A stretch of DNA of 64,000 nucleotides. It comes from Galerina marginata. Taxonomy: Eukaryota > Basidiomycota > Agaricomycetes > Agaricales > Galerinaceae. A model generated the notes under the pieces. That model did not search any database. It saw only the letters and a list, made by a program, of their open reading frames with translations, and was not told where the DNA came from. The stretch's first letter is position 1. Every line of letters starts with the position of its first letter. This document shows positions 49,351-61,172 of this stretch, in pieces. The position numbers and the translations under genes are program-made. The stretch covers positions 620,001-684,000 of the forward strand of contig JAECYW010000012.1 of NCBI GenBank assembly GCA_023014335.1, given 5' to 3'.

Positions 49351-50149
49351 TGGAATGAGATCTGAGTTTGTGGGCTGGTCTAAGGATTTGTCGCGGCCTA
49401 TTTATAAAAAGCTCGCCGGCTATCCGAGTCCCCGATCGCTCCAGTTCGCTGACTGACCATCGGTCGGTGTCAATGAACGACTGCGTTACTGCGTCCACCT
49501 GGTCGAGTTGTCGATGTCATCATAATGTCATCGATAGTTCCTGTCCGCCAGCCTTGAGCTTGGGGGTTGGTAAGGCCTGCGCATGCCCGGGAGACGGCGA
49601 TGACATCTCCGTGGCGGAGACGCCCAGTTGAACGGAATTGGAAGGGGTTTGCGGTGTTATTTAACCACCGAAGACGGTGCAGGCTCTTGAGACTATTCCG
49701 CTGTGTGAGGCTTGGACAAATTCTATCTGTGGCGTCAGTGTTACGATTGCTTTCTTGCGTGAGGCTGGCTTGGCTGAAAAGCGGGTTCCAGGAACTTCCA
49801 TCGAGAGCAAAGCTTCCAGAAGTGCTCTGGGTGCCATTAACAGAGGGACCCGAAACATTGACAGTAAAGGTGTAGTCGTGAAACATAAACGGGTGCGGGA
49901 ATGCGAATGGGAGAAGACGACACGCGTCCACGCGTTTCCCTGACAAATGGGTAAGTTGCCACGTGCACGAGGCCGCCATCAAAAATCTCGATCGTAAATT
50001 CGGTCTTACCCTCTCTGGGCTTTGGCGGAGACGCCGTGTTCAGCGCTACTTTCTACAATTCTGACCCGCACGCTGTCTCCGAGGCGGAGGCAGGGCTGCC
50101 TTCTGAGCCCGTTGGGTTGCTTTGCCGCATGGGCAAGGAGCAGTGGTCC
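49351..50149. other. Spacer upstream of the MDR reductase
   Basis: It contains the MDR reductase promoter. A minus-strand open frame of about 170 codons at 49470-49982 has no motif and no splice-consistent extension; I do not call it. The right end may already belong to the degenerate gene that follows. Confidence 0.35.
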
Positions 50150-51175
50150 CCTTCCAGGGACCTGAGACCCAGCCCTTCTCGAGAATTACAAGATCACCAA
50201 AGTCAACATCGACCTCCGCGAGTCCTTATACACTCGCGACGACGGTCCTAGGCTTCGCGAATCAGTCGACAAGCAAAGCCAGGCCCGATGTTCAGGGGAC
50301 CAGGGCCATCTACGTTGCTAAAGGTGATGGCACTAGTAGTCTCTTAGGCCTCGTCGATTACGATGAAGCCAACATCGACTACGTGCGTTATCTCAGTCTG
50401 CCTCGTAGAGACGTCCTCCTGCTCGACAGCAGAGCTTTCAGCAAAGTTGTCAGTTCGGTCGAACTCAGGATTGAACACCACGGCATCATGGTTAGGCGCA
50501 GGAAGAGGCGGGTTGAATAGTTCGAGAGAGAGAGGGAGGCATCAACGTTTTCGACCTTAAGAAGGTTAAGGCGGCCCGAGTTCGGACTCAGGGGTTACTC
50601 GAAGATGCGGAGAAGACGATGGTTTTCTTCTAATTAGAGTGTTGGTCAAATCCGTATCGGAAGAAACTCGACGACCGCGTCCTCGGCCATATCCTCCGCT
50701 CCCCAGCCATCGCTCTCGGTATCGGGGAGCATAGGATCACTGAAGATCGAGGAGAGTTCGAATATCCCCATGATCGTCTGCTGTCACTTACATATGAGCA
50801 CCATCACCGACGACTCGATGCACAACCCCAACATGTGGGACTCAGACGACGAACAGTGCCTGTTGGTCGTCCTCTATGGCGGCGTTGCAGCTCTCGTCTA
50901 GGAGGGCTATAACGGCGACTACGAGCATCGGCCATGACTTGCTTGCCTTTCTCAGAGGTCGTCCTATTTTCTGGGGATTCGAGACAGAATCACTGGAGGG
51001 TTCTTGGTCCTTCCCATATGGTGCCGCGGTATTCTTCCATGCCAATGGCTTTCAAGTGATTCTCCAATCGCACGCCGGGTTTAGGTCTCGAACTAGGATA
51101 ATCAAGAGCAGATCCGATCCCATGGACGCAGGAAAACTAGTGCTGGCGATGATTACAAGGCTGATTCGTTCCTAG
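50150..51175 (+). pseudogene. Degenerate plus-strand gene of unknown family
   Basis: Protein-like segments follow one another on the plus strand but in different frames: YKITKVNIDLRESLYTRDDG (about 50190-50250), YVAKGDGTSSLLGLVDYDEA and VRYLSLPRRDVLLLDSRAFS (about 50310-50445), INVFDLKKVKAARVRTQGLL (about 50540-50600), DDRVLGHILRSPAIALG (about 50670-50720), and FWGFETESLEGSWSFPYGAA (about 50970-51030). Some breaks could be introns, but at least the first shift (near 50265) has no GT-AG pair to explain it. I do not recognise the family. A decayed gene is the simplest reading. Confidence 0.4.
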
Positions 51176-51413
51176 ACTCTGTGCTTGACCTGTAGGACGT
51201 GTAATCGTGCACCATCTAACTGACGAAAGCTCACATGTACATACATCCACATGATTACTCTTGGTTATTCGTTAAAATTGTTTTAATACAGATTGCTAGG
51301 AGGGAAGAAACAAGAAATTCATAGGGAGTAGCAAGAGTACAACAAAGTTCTTGAAACCGAACCGTAAAAATACAAAATTGAGGGATACAAAAATCAGCAA
51401 GCACATGAGTACA

Positions 51414-54400
51414 TTAGAACGAAGTCGTAAAATCCCGCAAAGCCTCCTGACCCATAACCCCATCCACAGAATTAGCCAGCGTCTCCTCAACCGGAAGCTG
51501 GTTTTTGAACCGCCGAATCGTCTCCAAGCGGATATACCAATTCGTCTTCGTCTCCACCTGGACAGTATCCTTCTGCGTCTCAGAAAAGACAGACGCGAAC
51601 CAGTCCGCGAGCAGGCTGAGCTGGCGCACGAGCAGGGGGAGGTTCTCCGCCGAGATGAGCTTGAAGTGCCCGATGGGCGCGAACTCGGCCATGCCCGGCG
51701 CGAGCTGCATCGTCACCTTGAAGTACTCGTTCTCGTGGATGTTGTTCGAGAACGCAGCGATCGAGCCGAGGGAGTGCGGCTCGATGACGATGTTGACGAA
51801 TTGGAACTGCGTCTTGAGCGTGTCGAAGCGGTACGGCAGCCCAGAGTCGTTCCACACGATGCGGACGTAGTCGTTGCCGATGTGCCGTTTCTTGTTGTTG
51901 CACTGCGGGTCGTCGGGGCTGGTGGGCATCATCGTCGCGGTGTGGTACAGGATCTGCCCGATGTCGTCCCACCACGCGTACGCGTATTCGCCGTCTTCGT
52001 CGGGGTCCAGTCCGCCGGCGTACACGTCGACTTGACCACGCAGGTTGATGAGCCTGCCGAGGCCTTCCAGGAACCGGGTGTACGCGGGCGACCCGTGGAC
52101 GTTCCGGAGCACCTCGCCCTCGTCGCTTTGGCCGGGTGCGACGTACATGATGCCGACTTTGTGTGTGTCGATGACGGGGATCCTGTCGAGGGACGCGACG
52201 AATTTCGCGATCGATGGACCGTCGGGCACGCGTTTGACGAAGGGCTCGGTGTTCCCGTCTGGGAAGGGCGATAGTTGGAGAAAGAGGAAAGCAGGGTCGA
52301 TGGAAACCTGCTTGCGCCTTTGAGAGGGTGCAGATCCGCTCCAGACGTACCCGGTGATAGGGTCAGGCTGTGGTGTTTCCTCCTCGTCGCGAGCGCCGAT
52401 ATCAGAGAGGGGATGCAAAGGTGTCGGCGTCTATCAGCAAAAAAAATATTAGCCTTCCATCCAATAAAAAAATCTGCCATCCTCACCACAGAAGCACTTT
52501 CATCCTGCAACACCTCTCCTTCAACACCCGTCATCATCGGCCTCGCCAGGTCCCTCTCCATAATCAACCCAGCAGGAATACTGAGCAAATCCGGACTAAC
52601 ATCCCCAGGCCCAACCATCGGCACGTTCTCCACCCGACACACAAAGCGCGAATACCCACTCGGCCTTCTTGACATGACCTCGACCCACCCCGAGCGCGCC
52701 AACGCGCGAATGGTAAGCACCGAGTTGCCCATCACCCACGTCTTCTCGTCCTGCGCCTCCGCCGTCGGATGTTGCGCCGCTGAGGACGAGGAGGACGAGG
52801 AGGGGCCGAGCACGATATCGCTGAAGATCGAGTTGGCAGGGCGCGGGTCGGCGCTGGCGTAAGTGTACCGCGCGAGCCAGTCAAAGCACACCTCCGTCGG
52901 GCCGTCTACAGCCTTGTTCCCCTCGTTCGCGAGGAGCAGCTGACGTGTGATGTATCTGATGTGCCGGGGTCGATCGGGGAGCTTGAGGGCTAGGAACCAG
53001 ATGTACACGGCGGAGTAGGAGAGGATGCGGACGTGTTGGGTGAGCGCCCAGGACATGCCTGGTGGTGGTGTGGATGAACCTGCACCTGCGGCGGCGGCGG
53101 CGCCATCGCGCTTGCTCTTGCTTTGCAGGCGGTTGTAGTGCTGCAGATACTGCAGCGCGACGCCAAACACCATCTTATAATCCATCTCCGTAAAATTAGC
53201 ATGCAGCACAGGGAGAGACCCAATAATACTCAAAAAGCCCAATATATGCGCGGCCATATTCGGGTTCGACATGATCTGACTCAGCTTCTCCAACACCCTC
53301 GACAGACACTTGGTCATCGACGGCTGGAGCTCGAACGCGGAGAGGGAGAGCCCGTGCAGGCAGCATTTGATGGTGGGGAGCTGTCCGTTCAGCCCGGCTT
53401 GGAGGACCTCGACGAGGAGGTGGCGTTGTTGGAGGTCGAAGCACCGGCGGTAGCTGATGAGGACGGAGAGGGTTTGGTATGCCAGTCCGTGTGCGTCGCG
53501 CGCTTTTAGGCCGGTGGGCCACTGCTCGATGTGGGAGGCGAGTTCCCCGTTTAAGATCCCTGTGCAGAGGACGGAGAGGATCCGCGATACGGCTGCGCGG
53601 GATTTGGGACCGCAGAAGAGATGTTTGTTTGAGAGTTGCACGGGGAGGTGGCAGAGGATGTAGGATAGAATCTCCCAGCTCGTCTCTCTCTCCAGGATCC
53701 CGCATACCGTCTGCAGGTACTGCGAGATCGGGAGGACGATCATCTTATCAGGCCCTTCTGGATCGTAAGAAACCAGCACCTCACTCGGCGTGTCCGGCCC
53801 CGAGACGTGGAACGGCAGGGACTCTGGGATGTGCCACAGACTCTCGACAGGTTTCGGCAGCGGGGGCGGCGGGAGAGGTGGGGGCGGGGCAGTACGCGAC
53901 CGACTGCGGCTCGGCTCAGAGCGCGCGTTGACCCCCGCCCCGCGCCCCCGCGAGACCTGCCGCCCATCTCTCTCCTGCGGGAACCGCGCGCGCGCTCTCC
54001 TAATATCCGCGCTCTCCCCAGCCAGATCCTCCGACGCCCGCTCCCTCTCCCTCTCCCCCATCCTCGGCCTGCCCTCCCGGTTGATCAACGCCCCGAGGGA
54101 GGCGACGAGCCCGTTCGGATCATACGCGTCGTCGCTCGCGAAATACACACTATGGTCCCGATCCGCGCGCAGCCGCACGAGGAACTGCAGCGCCGCCAGC
54201 CGGGCGCGCGGGGAGGCGCCGGTGGAGACGACGCTGATGAGGAGGCTGTATACTCGGAGAGCGAGCTGCAGGTTTTTGGGGTGCAGGGAGAAGGGGGTGA
54301 ATGTGAGCTGGGAGAATATCTCGACGAGGGCGGATGTGGCGGAGACGTCGCGCGGGATTGGGGGGGAGAGGGGGAGGGGGGTGGATGATGCGGAGGCGGA

Positions 54401-57007
54401 GGCGGAGGGGTCGCGGGGTTCGGAGTGGGGTTGGGGGTGGGCTGATTGGGATTGGGAGCGGGAGGGTGTGCTTCCTGAGGTTAGGGAGGACAGGATGGAC
54501 ATTACGGAGGGCATGTCTGGGCGTGCTTGGGAAGGCGACGGTGAAGCAGACGGCATGGCGGTGGACGTGTCCGAGGTATGGATGGACGCTGTCTCGACGC
54601 CGTCCTCGTCCCCGTCCTGCTTCTCCGACGCCACCGAAACGAGCAGCTCGAGGAACTTGGAGACAGTAGCCGCGCCCTCCTCGTCATCTTCCGCCTGCTC
54701 CGAGCTCCTTAGCACCACCTCCTCCCCAATCATCTTCCACATCACATCCGCATCATCGCTCTGCACGCCCACAGCGCGCCCGCGCCCCACCAACCCCCCA
54801 CAGAACGTCCACACCAGATCCCCCAGCGGCCTGCGGTACGTCGTCATATCCTTCACACCATCATACACCATCAGCAGCGTATCCATCACCGCCCGGCGCG
54901 TCTGCGGGCGGCACGCGCTGACGAGGGTGTCGTTCCCGAGGAGGCTCTGCCAGTTGTCGAGCCATTCCGGGGAGGTGGGGGAGAGGTCTTGTTGGTCCAT
55001 CATGAGGAAGGGGAGGCGCGCGGTGTCGGTGTCGGTGAGGTGCTCGGCGACGTGGATGAGGATGCTGGAGAGGAGCGGGTTGAGCGCTCTGGAGTGGTCC
55101 CGCGCGAGGAGGGAGGAGATGGTGCGGAGGATGGGGGTGGGGGCGTCGTTGGGGTGGCTTATGGGGATGATGAATGGGCTGCCGTCTTGGTTTCTGGTGA
55201 GAGCGGTGAGCTTTTTTGGATGAGGGGTGGTGGTGGGGACTTACTTTAGAGGAAGCACGTAGTTGGAGAGTTTTAGGAGGGTCAACCCCACGATGCTCGC
55301 TTCGTCCTCGTCCATCGGGCCATTATCGTCGTCTCGAAGATCCAGCTCTTGCAGAATATCCTTCAGCACCCCAGCAGCCTCCTCGAGAATCTCGTCCTTC
55401 CCCTCCCGCTCCTTCTCCCACATGACGCGTCGCTCCGCCTCATTCTTAACAGCCGCATCGTCAAAGTGGAACTCGACCCACGCGCCGACGCTGTCCGCGA
55501 GCACCCTGCCCAGACGCGCGGCGTCCCAGCCGTTCCCGCCGATGCCGATAGAGGAGACGGCGAAGTCGTCTTTGGGCCAGGCCTTCTCCATGAGGTCGCC
55601 TTGGAGCTCCATGTGTCCTGGTGCGCCCGAGTGGGAGTACCCGAGGGAGACTTCGCGGGAGATGTAGGCGCGGGCGAGGCGGGCGGAGAGGGCGCGGCGG
55701 ACGTAGTTCCTGAAGGTGCGGTTCGCGCCGAGGGAGGTCAGCACGGCTGTGCGCAGGGTCTGGGATTGGGTGAGCTGAGGTGCGGCGTGTGTGGACGTCT
55801 GAGGCGAACGGGGTTCTTTTGGGGTTTCAAAGGTGTTTGGGGGGAAGAGGTAGGTTCTGAGGATGATCATGCACATGTTTGCGTAGGGCCCGGAGGAGAG
55901 GGCGTTCAGGTGCTCTGTTATCTTGTCTTCGAGGGTGTTTTTCTTTCTTGCCTGGAGGGTGACGGAGAGGCGGGCGAGGGGAGAGGCGAAGAAGGCGAGT
56001 GCGCGGAAGAGGAGGGGGAGGATGGAGTTGAGGTAGGTTGGGGGGAGGATTTTGATGTGGGCGGATAGATGGTTGAGATATAGGGTGGTGGCGAATTCTG
56101 CGGGGTGCTTGAAGGTTGGAGCGGGCTGGGGTGGGTTGGAAGTGACGGAAGGGGTGGATGATGTGGATAGGGAGGATAAGTTTCGACGATGGCCCAAGGA
56201 CGGTTTGGAGGCAGATCCGTTGGAGGCGGATGCTGATGATGGGGTGGGTGAGGTAGGCTCTTTGCTCGAGTCAGGCAGAACGATGCAGCGGTCGACGAGG
56301 CTGGCATAAAAGCCCAATACGCTGGCCATCTTGTCATCTGTGATCCTGGAGATGTTTTCGGGTCGTGTTAGGATATCACTGAGGAATTTAACGATGATGT
56401 CCACACTGCGCTCCCGTTCAGCAGTTTCGGAGCGGTCGATGGACGAGGGCGGTTTCATGAGCCCCTCGAACGCGCCTTCGATCCAGTATTGCAGGATGTC
56501 GATCAGGTTATCCTCGATGCCCATGATGTCAGTGCCGTACTTGGTGAGTGCGCGGAGGGCCTTGAACCTGGGCTCCCACAATTCCACACCCCATGGTGTA
56601 GTCGCTCCGAGGAAGAGGGAAAAGTAGGAGAGTCTCTCTGCTACAGCGAGCGGGAGGGCCTCGTGGTTCTCCCAGTATGCGGATAGGATGTCGTAGCCTG
56701 CAGCCTGGACGGACGGCGGGGACTTTGCGTCGTTGCAGAGCGAGTCGAGGATGGGGTTGAGGATGTCGCGTCGGGGGAGAGGGGAGCAGGTGGACAGTGC
56801 GCTTGCTAGAGCTCGGGCGTGTGCGAGACTGGGCACGGACGGCGGGCTCAGGGCTTGGATGAGCGCCTCCAAGGAAAGAGCGGGCTGAGCAGACGGCTGG
56901 TGGTCTGTGCGCTGTTTGCGCCATGACAAGAAGGAGGTGGTGTTTGCGCGAGCCCTCGCCCGGTTGATCTGCTCAGCCTCTTGACGGGACATGAACAACC
57001 TTTTCAT
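51414..57007 (-). CDS. TSC2: Tuberin (TSC2) orthologue, Rheb GTPase-activating protein
   Basis: Splice model (minus strand): 57007-55245, 55193-52487, 52430-51414; 1828 aa, similar to animal tuberin (about 1800). The N-terminal two thirds are helical, HEAT-like, with long Ser/Pro/Arg-rich linkers (about residues 250-290 and 790-960). The C-terminal Rap/Ran-GAP domain, largely on the last exon, carries KVGIMYVAPGQ, the Asn-thumb segment KKRHIGNDYVRIVWNDSG (near residue 1675), FQFVNIVIEPH and the closing helix NLPLLVRQLSLLADWFA, all closely matching tuberin. With TSC1, tuberin switches off Rheb and thus restrains TORC1 growth signalling in the cytosol and at lysosome/vacuole membranes. The gene is clearly GC-richer than its neighbours, which produces long meaningless open frames on the opposite strand. 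Its ATG lies only 34 bases after the stop of the upstream same-strand gene, so the true start may need checking. Confidence 0.92.
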
Positions 57008-57041
57008 TTTCGCGATTTCTTTAATTATACAGTCATGTGAT

Positions 57042-57605
57042 CTAATTCTTCATCTTGCCTTCCACCACCAACTGCCGGATCCTCTCCAGCGTCAGGTCGA
57101 TCGTAGACCCGACGCTCTCCTTCAACCCCTCGATCCCTGGGAAGTCTCCTATGACTGTCCCAGCTGGAACGCCGCCCACCCACGAGAACGTCAACACCAT
57201 CTCGTTGTTCTTGTCCCATGAAAGGATATTGGTCGACCGGTGTCCGTCCAAGTGACTGTCGAAATAGATCTGCCAATTCTTCAGTCTTGGCGTGCTTAAA
57301 CCATCGTCTATACTCACAATCGCCCCTTTGTAGATCTTCACCACTTCTTCCACCGGCTCCAGATCCTTATACCCCACCTTTCGCACAACCTGCGTCGCTA
57401 TTAAAACCAGCTTTAAGAAACATAAAACGAGACTCACCTTGGTCGGAGTATCGCTAACAATATGGCATGAGCTCGTAGTCGCAGCAAAGTTCAACGGATC
57501 CCGGATCTTCATCTCCAGCCCCTTCCACACCTGCGCTTCCGTTAGTTTCGGTGTAGCACCGGCAGGATTCACCTGGCGGCTGGTGGCGTAGTTGATGTTC
57601 TGCAT
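57042..57605 (-). CDS. AtaL-like (DUF1857) SRPBCC-fold protein
   Basis: Splice model (minus strand): 57605-57438, 57389-57042; 171 aa, the family's usual size. The 48-base intron has no in-frame stop, so the unspliced frame would also stay open (187 aa). Typical features are an N-terminal LTEAQVWKGLEMKIRDPLNF, a middle EEVVKIYKGAIVSIDDG, then STNILSWDKNNEMVLTFSW strands and a C-terminal LTLERIRQLVVEG helix. This matches the AtaL-like/DUF1857 group of small helix-grip (SRPBCC) proteins, which often sit near fungal metabolic genes and may bind hydrophobic ligands; no specific role is known to me. It is cytosolic by appearance. It stands immediately upstream of TSC2 on the same strand. Confidence 0.75.
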   Translation of the reverse strand: MQNINYATSRQVNPAGATPKLTEAQVWKGLEMKIRDPLNFAATTSSCHIVSDTPTKVSLVLCFLKLVLIATQVVRKVGYKDLEPVEEVVKIYKGAIVSIDDGLSTPRLKNWQIYFDSHLDGHRSTNILSWDKNNEMVLTFSWVGGVPAGTVIGDFPGIEGLKESVGSTIDLTLERIRQLVVEGKMKN

Positions 57606-59094
57606 GATGGATGTGCGAGCTTGGGGCTCTTTTTTTTTTCTGTGCCGCTATATAATGGGTCTCTCAGACATAACCGAAACAATATTGGCGTCATCTCGAT
57701 CTTCCCGACGATCCTATTGAGTCCTATATCGACATTTATGGAAATTTATGGACAATGCGCCACACTGCGACTGTCACGCCATCTCAGCAAGCTCTCGAAG
57801 CAAACCATCATTCCACAAAGTTCGCTCAATGTACGGACGTACTTGCGAAAGGTGTTCCTCCAAAGGAGACATTATGGCTCACCCGACTCGTAGTGTCGTG
57901 GGCTCAACCTCGCCACCTGGAATCAAAAGATTTTGAAAAGGCTTGGCAAGAGCTGGAGAGATCCTCCAGTGTAGAGACAACTTTGGACTGAAATTTTCCG
58001 GTTTACTCGCCTCCCACCTCCGATTTCCCAGTCATCTTGCACTGGATTTAGTCAAACGCACACAGGAGAGCAAGTTCGGACGGCAGACATGTACAGGTTC
58101 TTATGACTCGGCAAGTTCAGAATTGGCAGTATTTTCGATTCTGCAAGTCGGTCGTGATGATGGGCTTTGAAGAATTCCGCTTGATCGCAAGCGCTTTCAT
58201 GCATATGTGATTCAGCCTAATTCCAATTTCAACCTCTACCCCAAAATTCATACCGTCGTTCCTCCCAATAAGTATACGAATTTCCTGCATTTTGTCTCTC
58301 GCCACTCTCGCCATGTTCCCATGCCATGACTCGATGACGGCGAGTGGCGAGACCTTTGACCCCTTGGTTCTGCTCCCTGCACTACACCCGAGGCAAAGGC
58401 ACGGTATCAAGAGTGTTTTTCGAATGGTTCTGTTTTCTCGCTTACCCCCATTGATAACCAAAAGTTTAACCACGCCCTGCATATTCCAAATTTCAAGACC
58501 CCGCTCTCGCGCATATGTATGGTCGTACAAACAGCCTGGCTTTGGCAGCCGACACTCTGGCAACGATGTCTTCGAAGGCTCGAAGGCTTCCTTGCGCGTT
58601 CGCGCTATCAAATCCGCGTTCCGGATGTTTCCACACATCGACGCATAGGAAAGAAGCCTAGGCTATAAACCTACTAGAAAGCATCGACCTAGACCTTGTG
58701 CTATTATTGGGCTAGGAGTATTTTTGGTGCCTCTTGGACATTTGCTCTTTCGAAATTTGATCGTGGTGAATACCGCTTCGAGGAACTCTTCCGGAATAAA
58801 AGTTGGTATCTCTTTCCTTTGAAGAACTGGACCTTTCAACCTCCTTAAATAACCACACAATAGGATGCAGTGTTTTAATTGGCCGCGCCATGCTCAAAAC
58901 ACTTTCCATCAAACTTCGGCCTTTTGGATACAGCATCAAGAAAGAAGTGATATTTACAGTACAAGCAAAGGTCGGTCTAACAATATACATATGTACGCGA
59001 CAAACGATCATAAAACCAGGAACCGTTCGGAACTCTAGATCTCTGTCCGATATTGTCCGCCTCATTCGCTCGACAGCCCAAAGCTTGCTATCAT
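57606..59094. other. Intergenic region upstream of the AtaL-like gene
   Basis: About 1.5 kb. A half-site TGCGCCACACT occurs at 57756. Open frames of up to about 170 codons on the minus strand (58117-58638, 58712-59134) have no motif and Arg/Lys-rich composition without domain character; I do not call them genes. Confidence 0.4.
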
Positions 59095-59890
59095 TTAGGC
59101 AGCATCTACGACCGTTTGACCGTTCTTGCACCACCCATCAGAGTTGGTGATAAAGTCGATGGATCCGTCAGGTTGGCTTTGCCCGCCGCGGTTGTCAGCG
59201 GTGGAGGCGTCATGGCAAGACGTGAACAGGGAACAGGTGAGTTGGGTGCTTCCGTCCTTGCCGTTGACGTCATGGTAAGCTGTTGCAGACGATGATCAGG
59301 GGCGAAGCCGTGTTATATAAGGTACACTTCACTCACCGTTGACAAAGTTGCAGCCTGAGACGGTGTTGCACATCGCCTTGCAGTCTGATTGATTTCAGTA
59401 ACGCTCAAAAATAATGCTTCTTCAAACCCATGGGTGACGTACCAGCGTCAGTGTCGACTAACCCGAATGTCTGGAAGCCATCAGCCTGAGTAGCGCCGGT
59501 GATATTGGTGAAAGTCGGGTAATATCCATCATTGGGCGGCGGAGGCGGCTTCTTGACTGGGCAGTGCAGACCGTACGGGAAGTAACTCAAAATCCTGCAG
59601 ATAATCTAACCAACTAAATGAGCAATGCTCTTCAACAGGAAATGCTAGTGTCGACGTACTCCACCAAGGCAAGGCAAGTACGGGTACCTTTCGGGGTGGC
59701 TCCCGTAGTACCATCCCGGCTTGGAGCCATGCTTCCACGGCTCGAGGGGCGAGCCGTACTTGTTATCGTGCGAGAGGTCGAACCCGCCCAGGACGAAGGT
59801 GAGGTCGAAGCCGAAGCCGCGTCGGACGGGGTTGGCGGCGACTCCGGAAAGCGCGATGGCGGCGGCAGCGGCGAAGGTGGTGAAGCGCAT
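59095..59890 (-). CDS. Small secreted Cys-containing protein, fruit-body-protein-like (paralogue 1)
   Basis: Splice model (minus strand): 59890-59660, 59605-59443, 59384-59337, 59279-59095; 208 aa. Residues 1-19 (MRFTTFAAAAAIALSGVAA) form a clear signal peptide, so the protein is secreted. Marks shared with the paralogue at 61173: FVLGGFDLS, PGWYYG, KKPPPPPNDGY, TGATQAD, FQTFGLVDT, CKAMCN, GCNF, YHDVNGK, LTC-LF--CHDAS and QPDGSIDFI-NSDGWCKNG. The evenly placed Cys residues suggest disulphides. It resembles proteins annotated in mushrooms as fruit-body specific protein A; this is from memory and the molecular function is unknown to me. It is a tandem duplicate, with upstream sequence shared as well. 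Confidence 0.83.
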
Positions 59891-59984
59891 TATGACGGTT
59901 ATGAGGGGGACGGGCACGGGAGAGGGGGTGGGTGAGAGCTGAAGCAAGGGCAAGAGCTGTCGAACCGACGGTGATTCCGTGCCT

Positions 59985-59991
59985 CTTTATA
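59985..59991 (-). promoter_or_regulatory. TATA box of secreted paralogue 1
   Basis: On the minus strand TATAAAG stands about 95 bases before the ATG at 59890. The paralogue has the same TATAAAG about 80 bases before its ATG. Confidence 0.55.
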
Positions 59992-61172
59992 CTCACTTGC
60001 CGCCAAACGGCCCTGTTGCAGACATGTGAAGAAATCGATGCCCTCGCGCACACTCGGAGGAGATCTCGAGGAGATTGAGCTGCCCAGCCATCGGAATCGG
60101 CAGCGCGCTCTTCGTGCCCAGTCGCATGATCTAGACAATTAGTTAATACTTAACGTCTAACGTCTTTCGCGTATTCTGTGTGCCTTCGCAGCTGTAATTG
60201 ATGTAATTATAATGTACCCGCCAGAGAATTTCACGCAGTCAGACATGGTGACATCTGATCCGACACCCCGTACAGGTGTTGTTGTTGTTCAACCTTCCAA
60301 GCCTGTTTCACGTATTTTGCGTGGCGGATGGGTTGTGCGTGAATACGTTCTTCCAGATTACCGTGGATAGCTTGGCGATTGTAGGCTAAGCTAATTGCGC
60401 CACACTCCATATTCGTTTGAGCCTATATCCGAATTGGGAAAAGGCAATGGAGCTCGGGGGTTGCCTAATTTAGGAGCCTTTCTATCTTGGACGTGTTGCC
60501 GTGCGGCGTTACTTAAACGTTCAGGCGAAGCTTAAGGGCTTATGTCCTTTCCCTGTGGCACAGAACCCGTGGTTTAAGGATCTGGCTTTTCTGATGTGGG
60601 GTTTGAGGTCCCTTAATTTGCATTTGAATGACCTTGAAACTCAAGGTGAACTTAATGTCATCTGTTCGGGCGCTTAATGATTCTTGCTCGAACCTTGTAT
60701 GGTTCTCCGCCATAGATAACCTCATTCTTTCAAAGTTAACCATTGCATACTGGTCCCGGAAAGAGAAGGTTCTGTCTACATGCCTTTTCCTTAATCGTCA
60801 GATCTTAAATTTCTAGCTTGTATTCAAGGGCCTACCCTTCATAATCAAAATCAAGGTCTATTTCACCTTTTCTCCTTCTCAGTCCGGCTCTGGAGATTCG
60901 GCGACTGCGAGTGGACTTCAGATTTAGCTATTTCTTTACTGCATCCTAGGCCAGAAAATGACTTCGGTTATAGGTCGTGATGATTCTAAACGGGTCCGTT
61001 CAGACAGAAGGCCAAAAATTCGAGTAAAACCAAGGTGGATAATATATATATAAACTAGGCTTACTAAAAGATTGTCCAACCACAATACATAAAGAAGGGA
61101 CTGGTATATATCCGACTACGATCTACCTGTGTGTCCAAAATACAATAGTCCACCGAAGACGACCAATATCAA
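59992..61172. other. Spacer between the tandem secreted-protein genes
   Basis: No gene is supported. The part at about 60040-60270 is related to the upstream region of the second paralogue (CACTCGGAGGAGAT, TTCTGTGTGCCTTC and ATTTCACGCAGTCA shared). TGCGCCACACTCC lies at 60396-60408. The rest is AT-rich. Confidence 0.5.

Noticed and set aside
49470..49982. Minus-strand open frame of about 170 codons upstream of the MDR reductase
   Set aside because: No recognised motif, no paralogue, and no splice-consistent extension; part overlaps the likely MDR promoter.
51351..52274. Open frame of 307 codons on the plus strand opposite the Rap-GAP exon
   Set aside because: Highly charged, low-complexity translation opposite strongly conserved Rap-GAP coding sequence; a shadow frame.
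53790..55223. Open frame of 477 codons on the plus strand inside TSC2
   Set aside because: It is antisense to the well-supported TSC2 reading frame, rich in Arg/Ser/Gly and without motifs; it is a side effect of the GC-rich coding sequence.
58117..59134. Two minus-strand open frames of 140-170 codons
   Set aside because: No domain character or homologous blocks; the second overlaps the 3' end of the well-supported secreted-protein gene.
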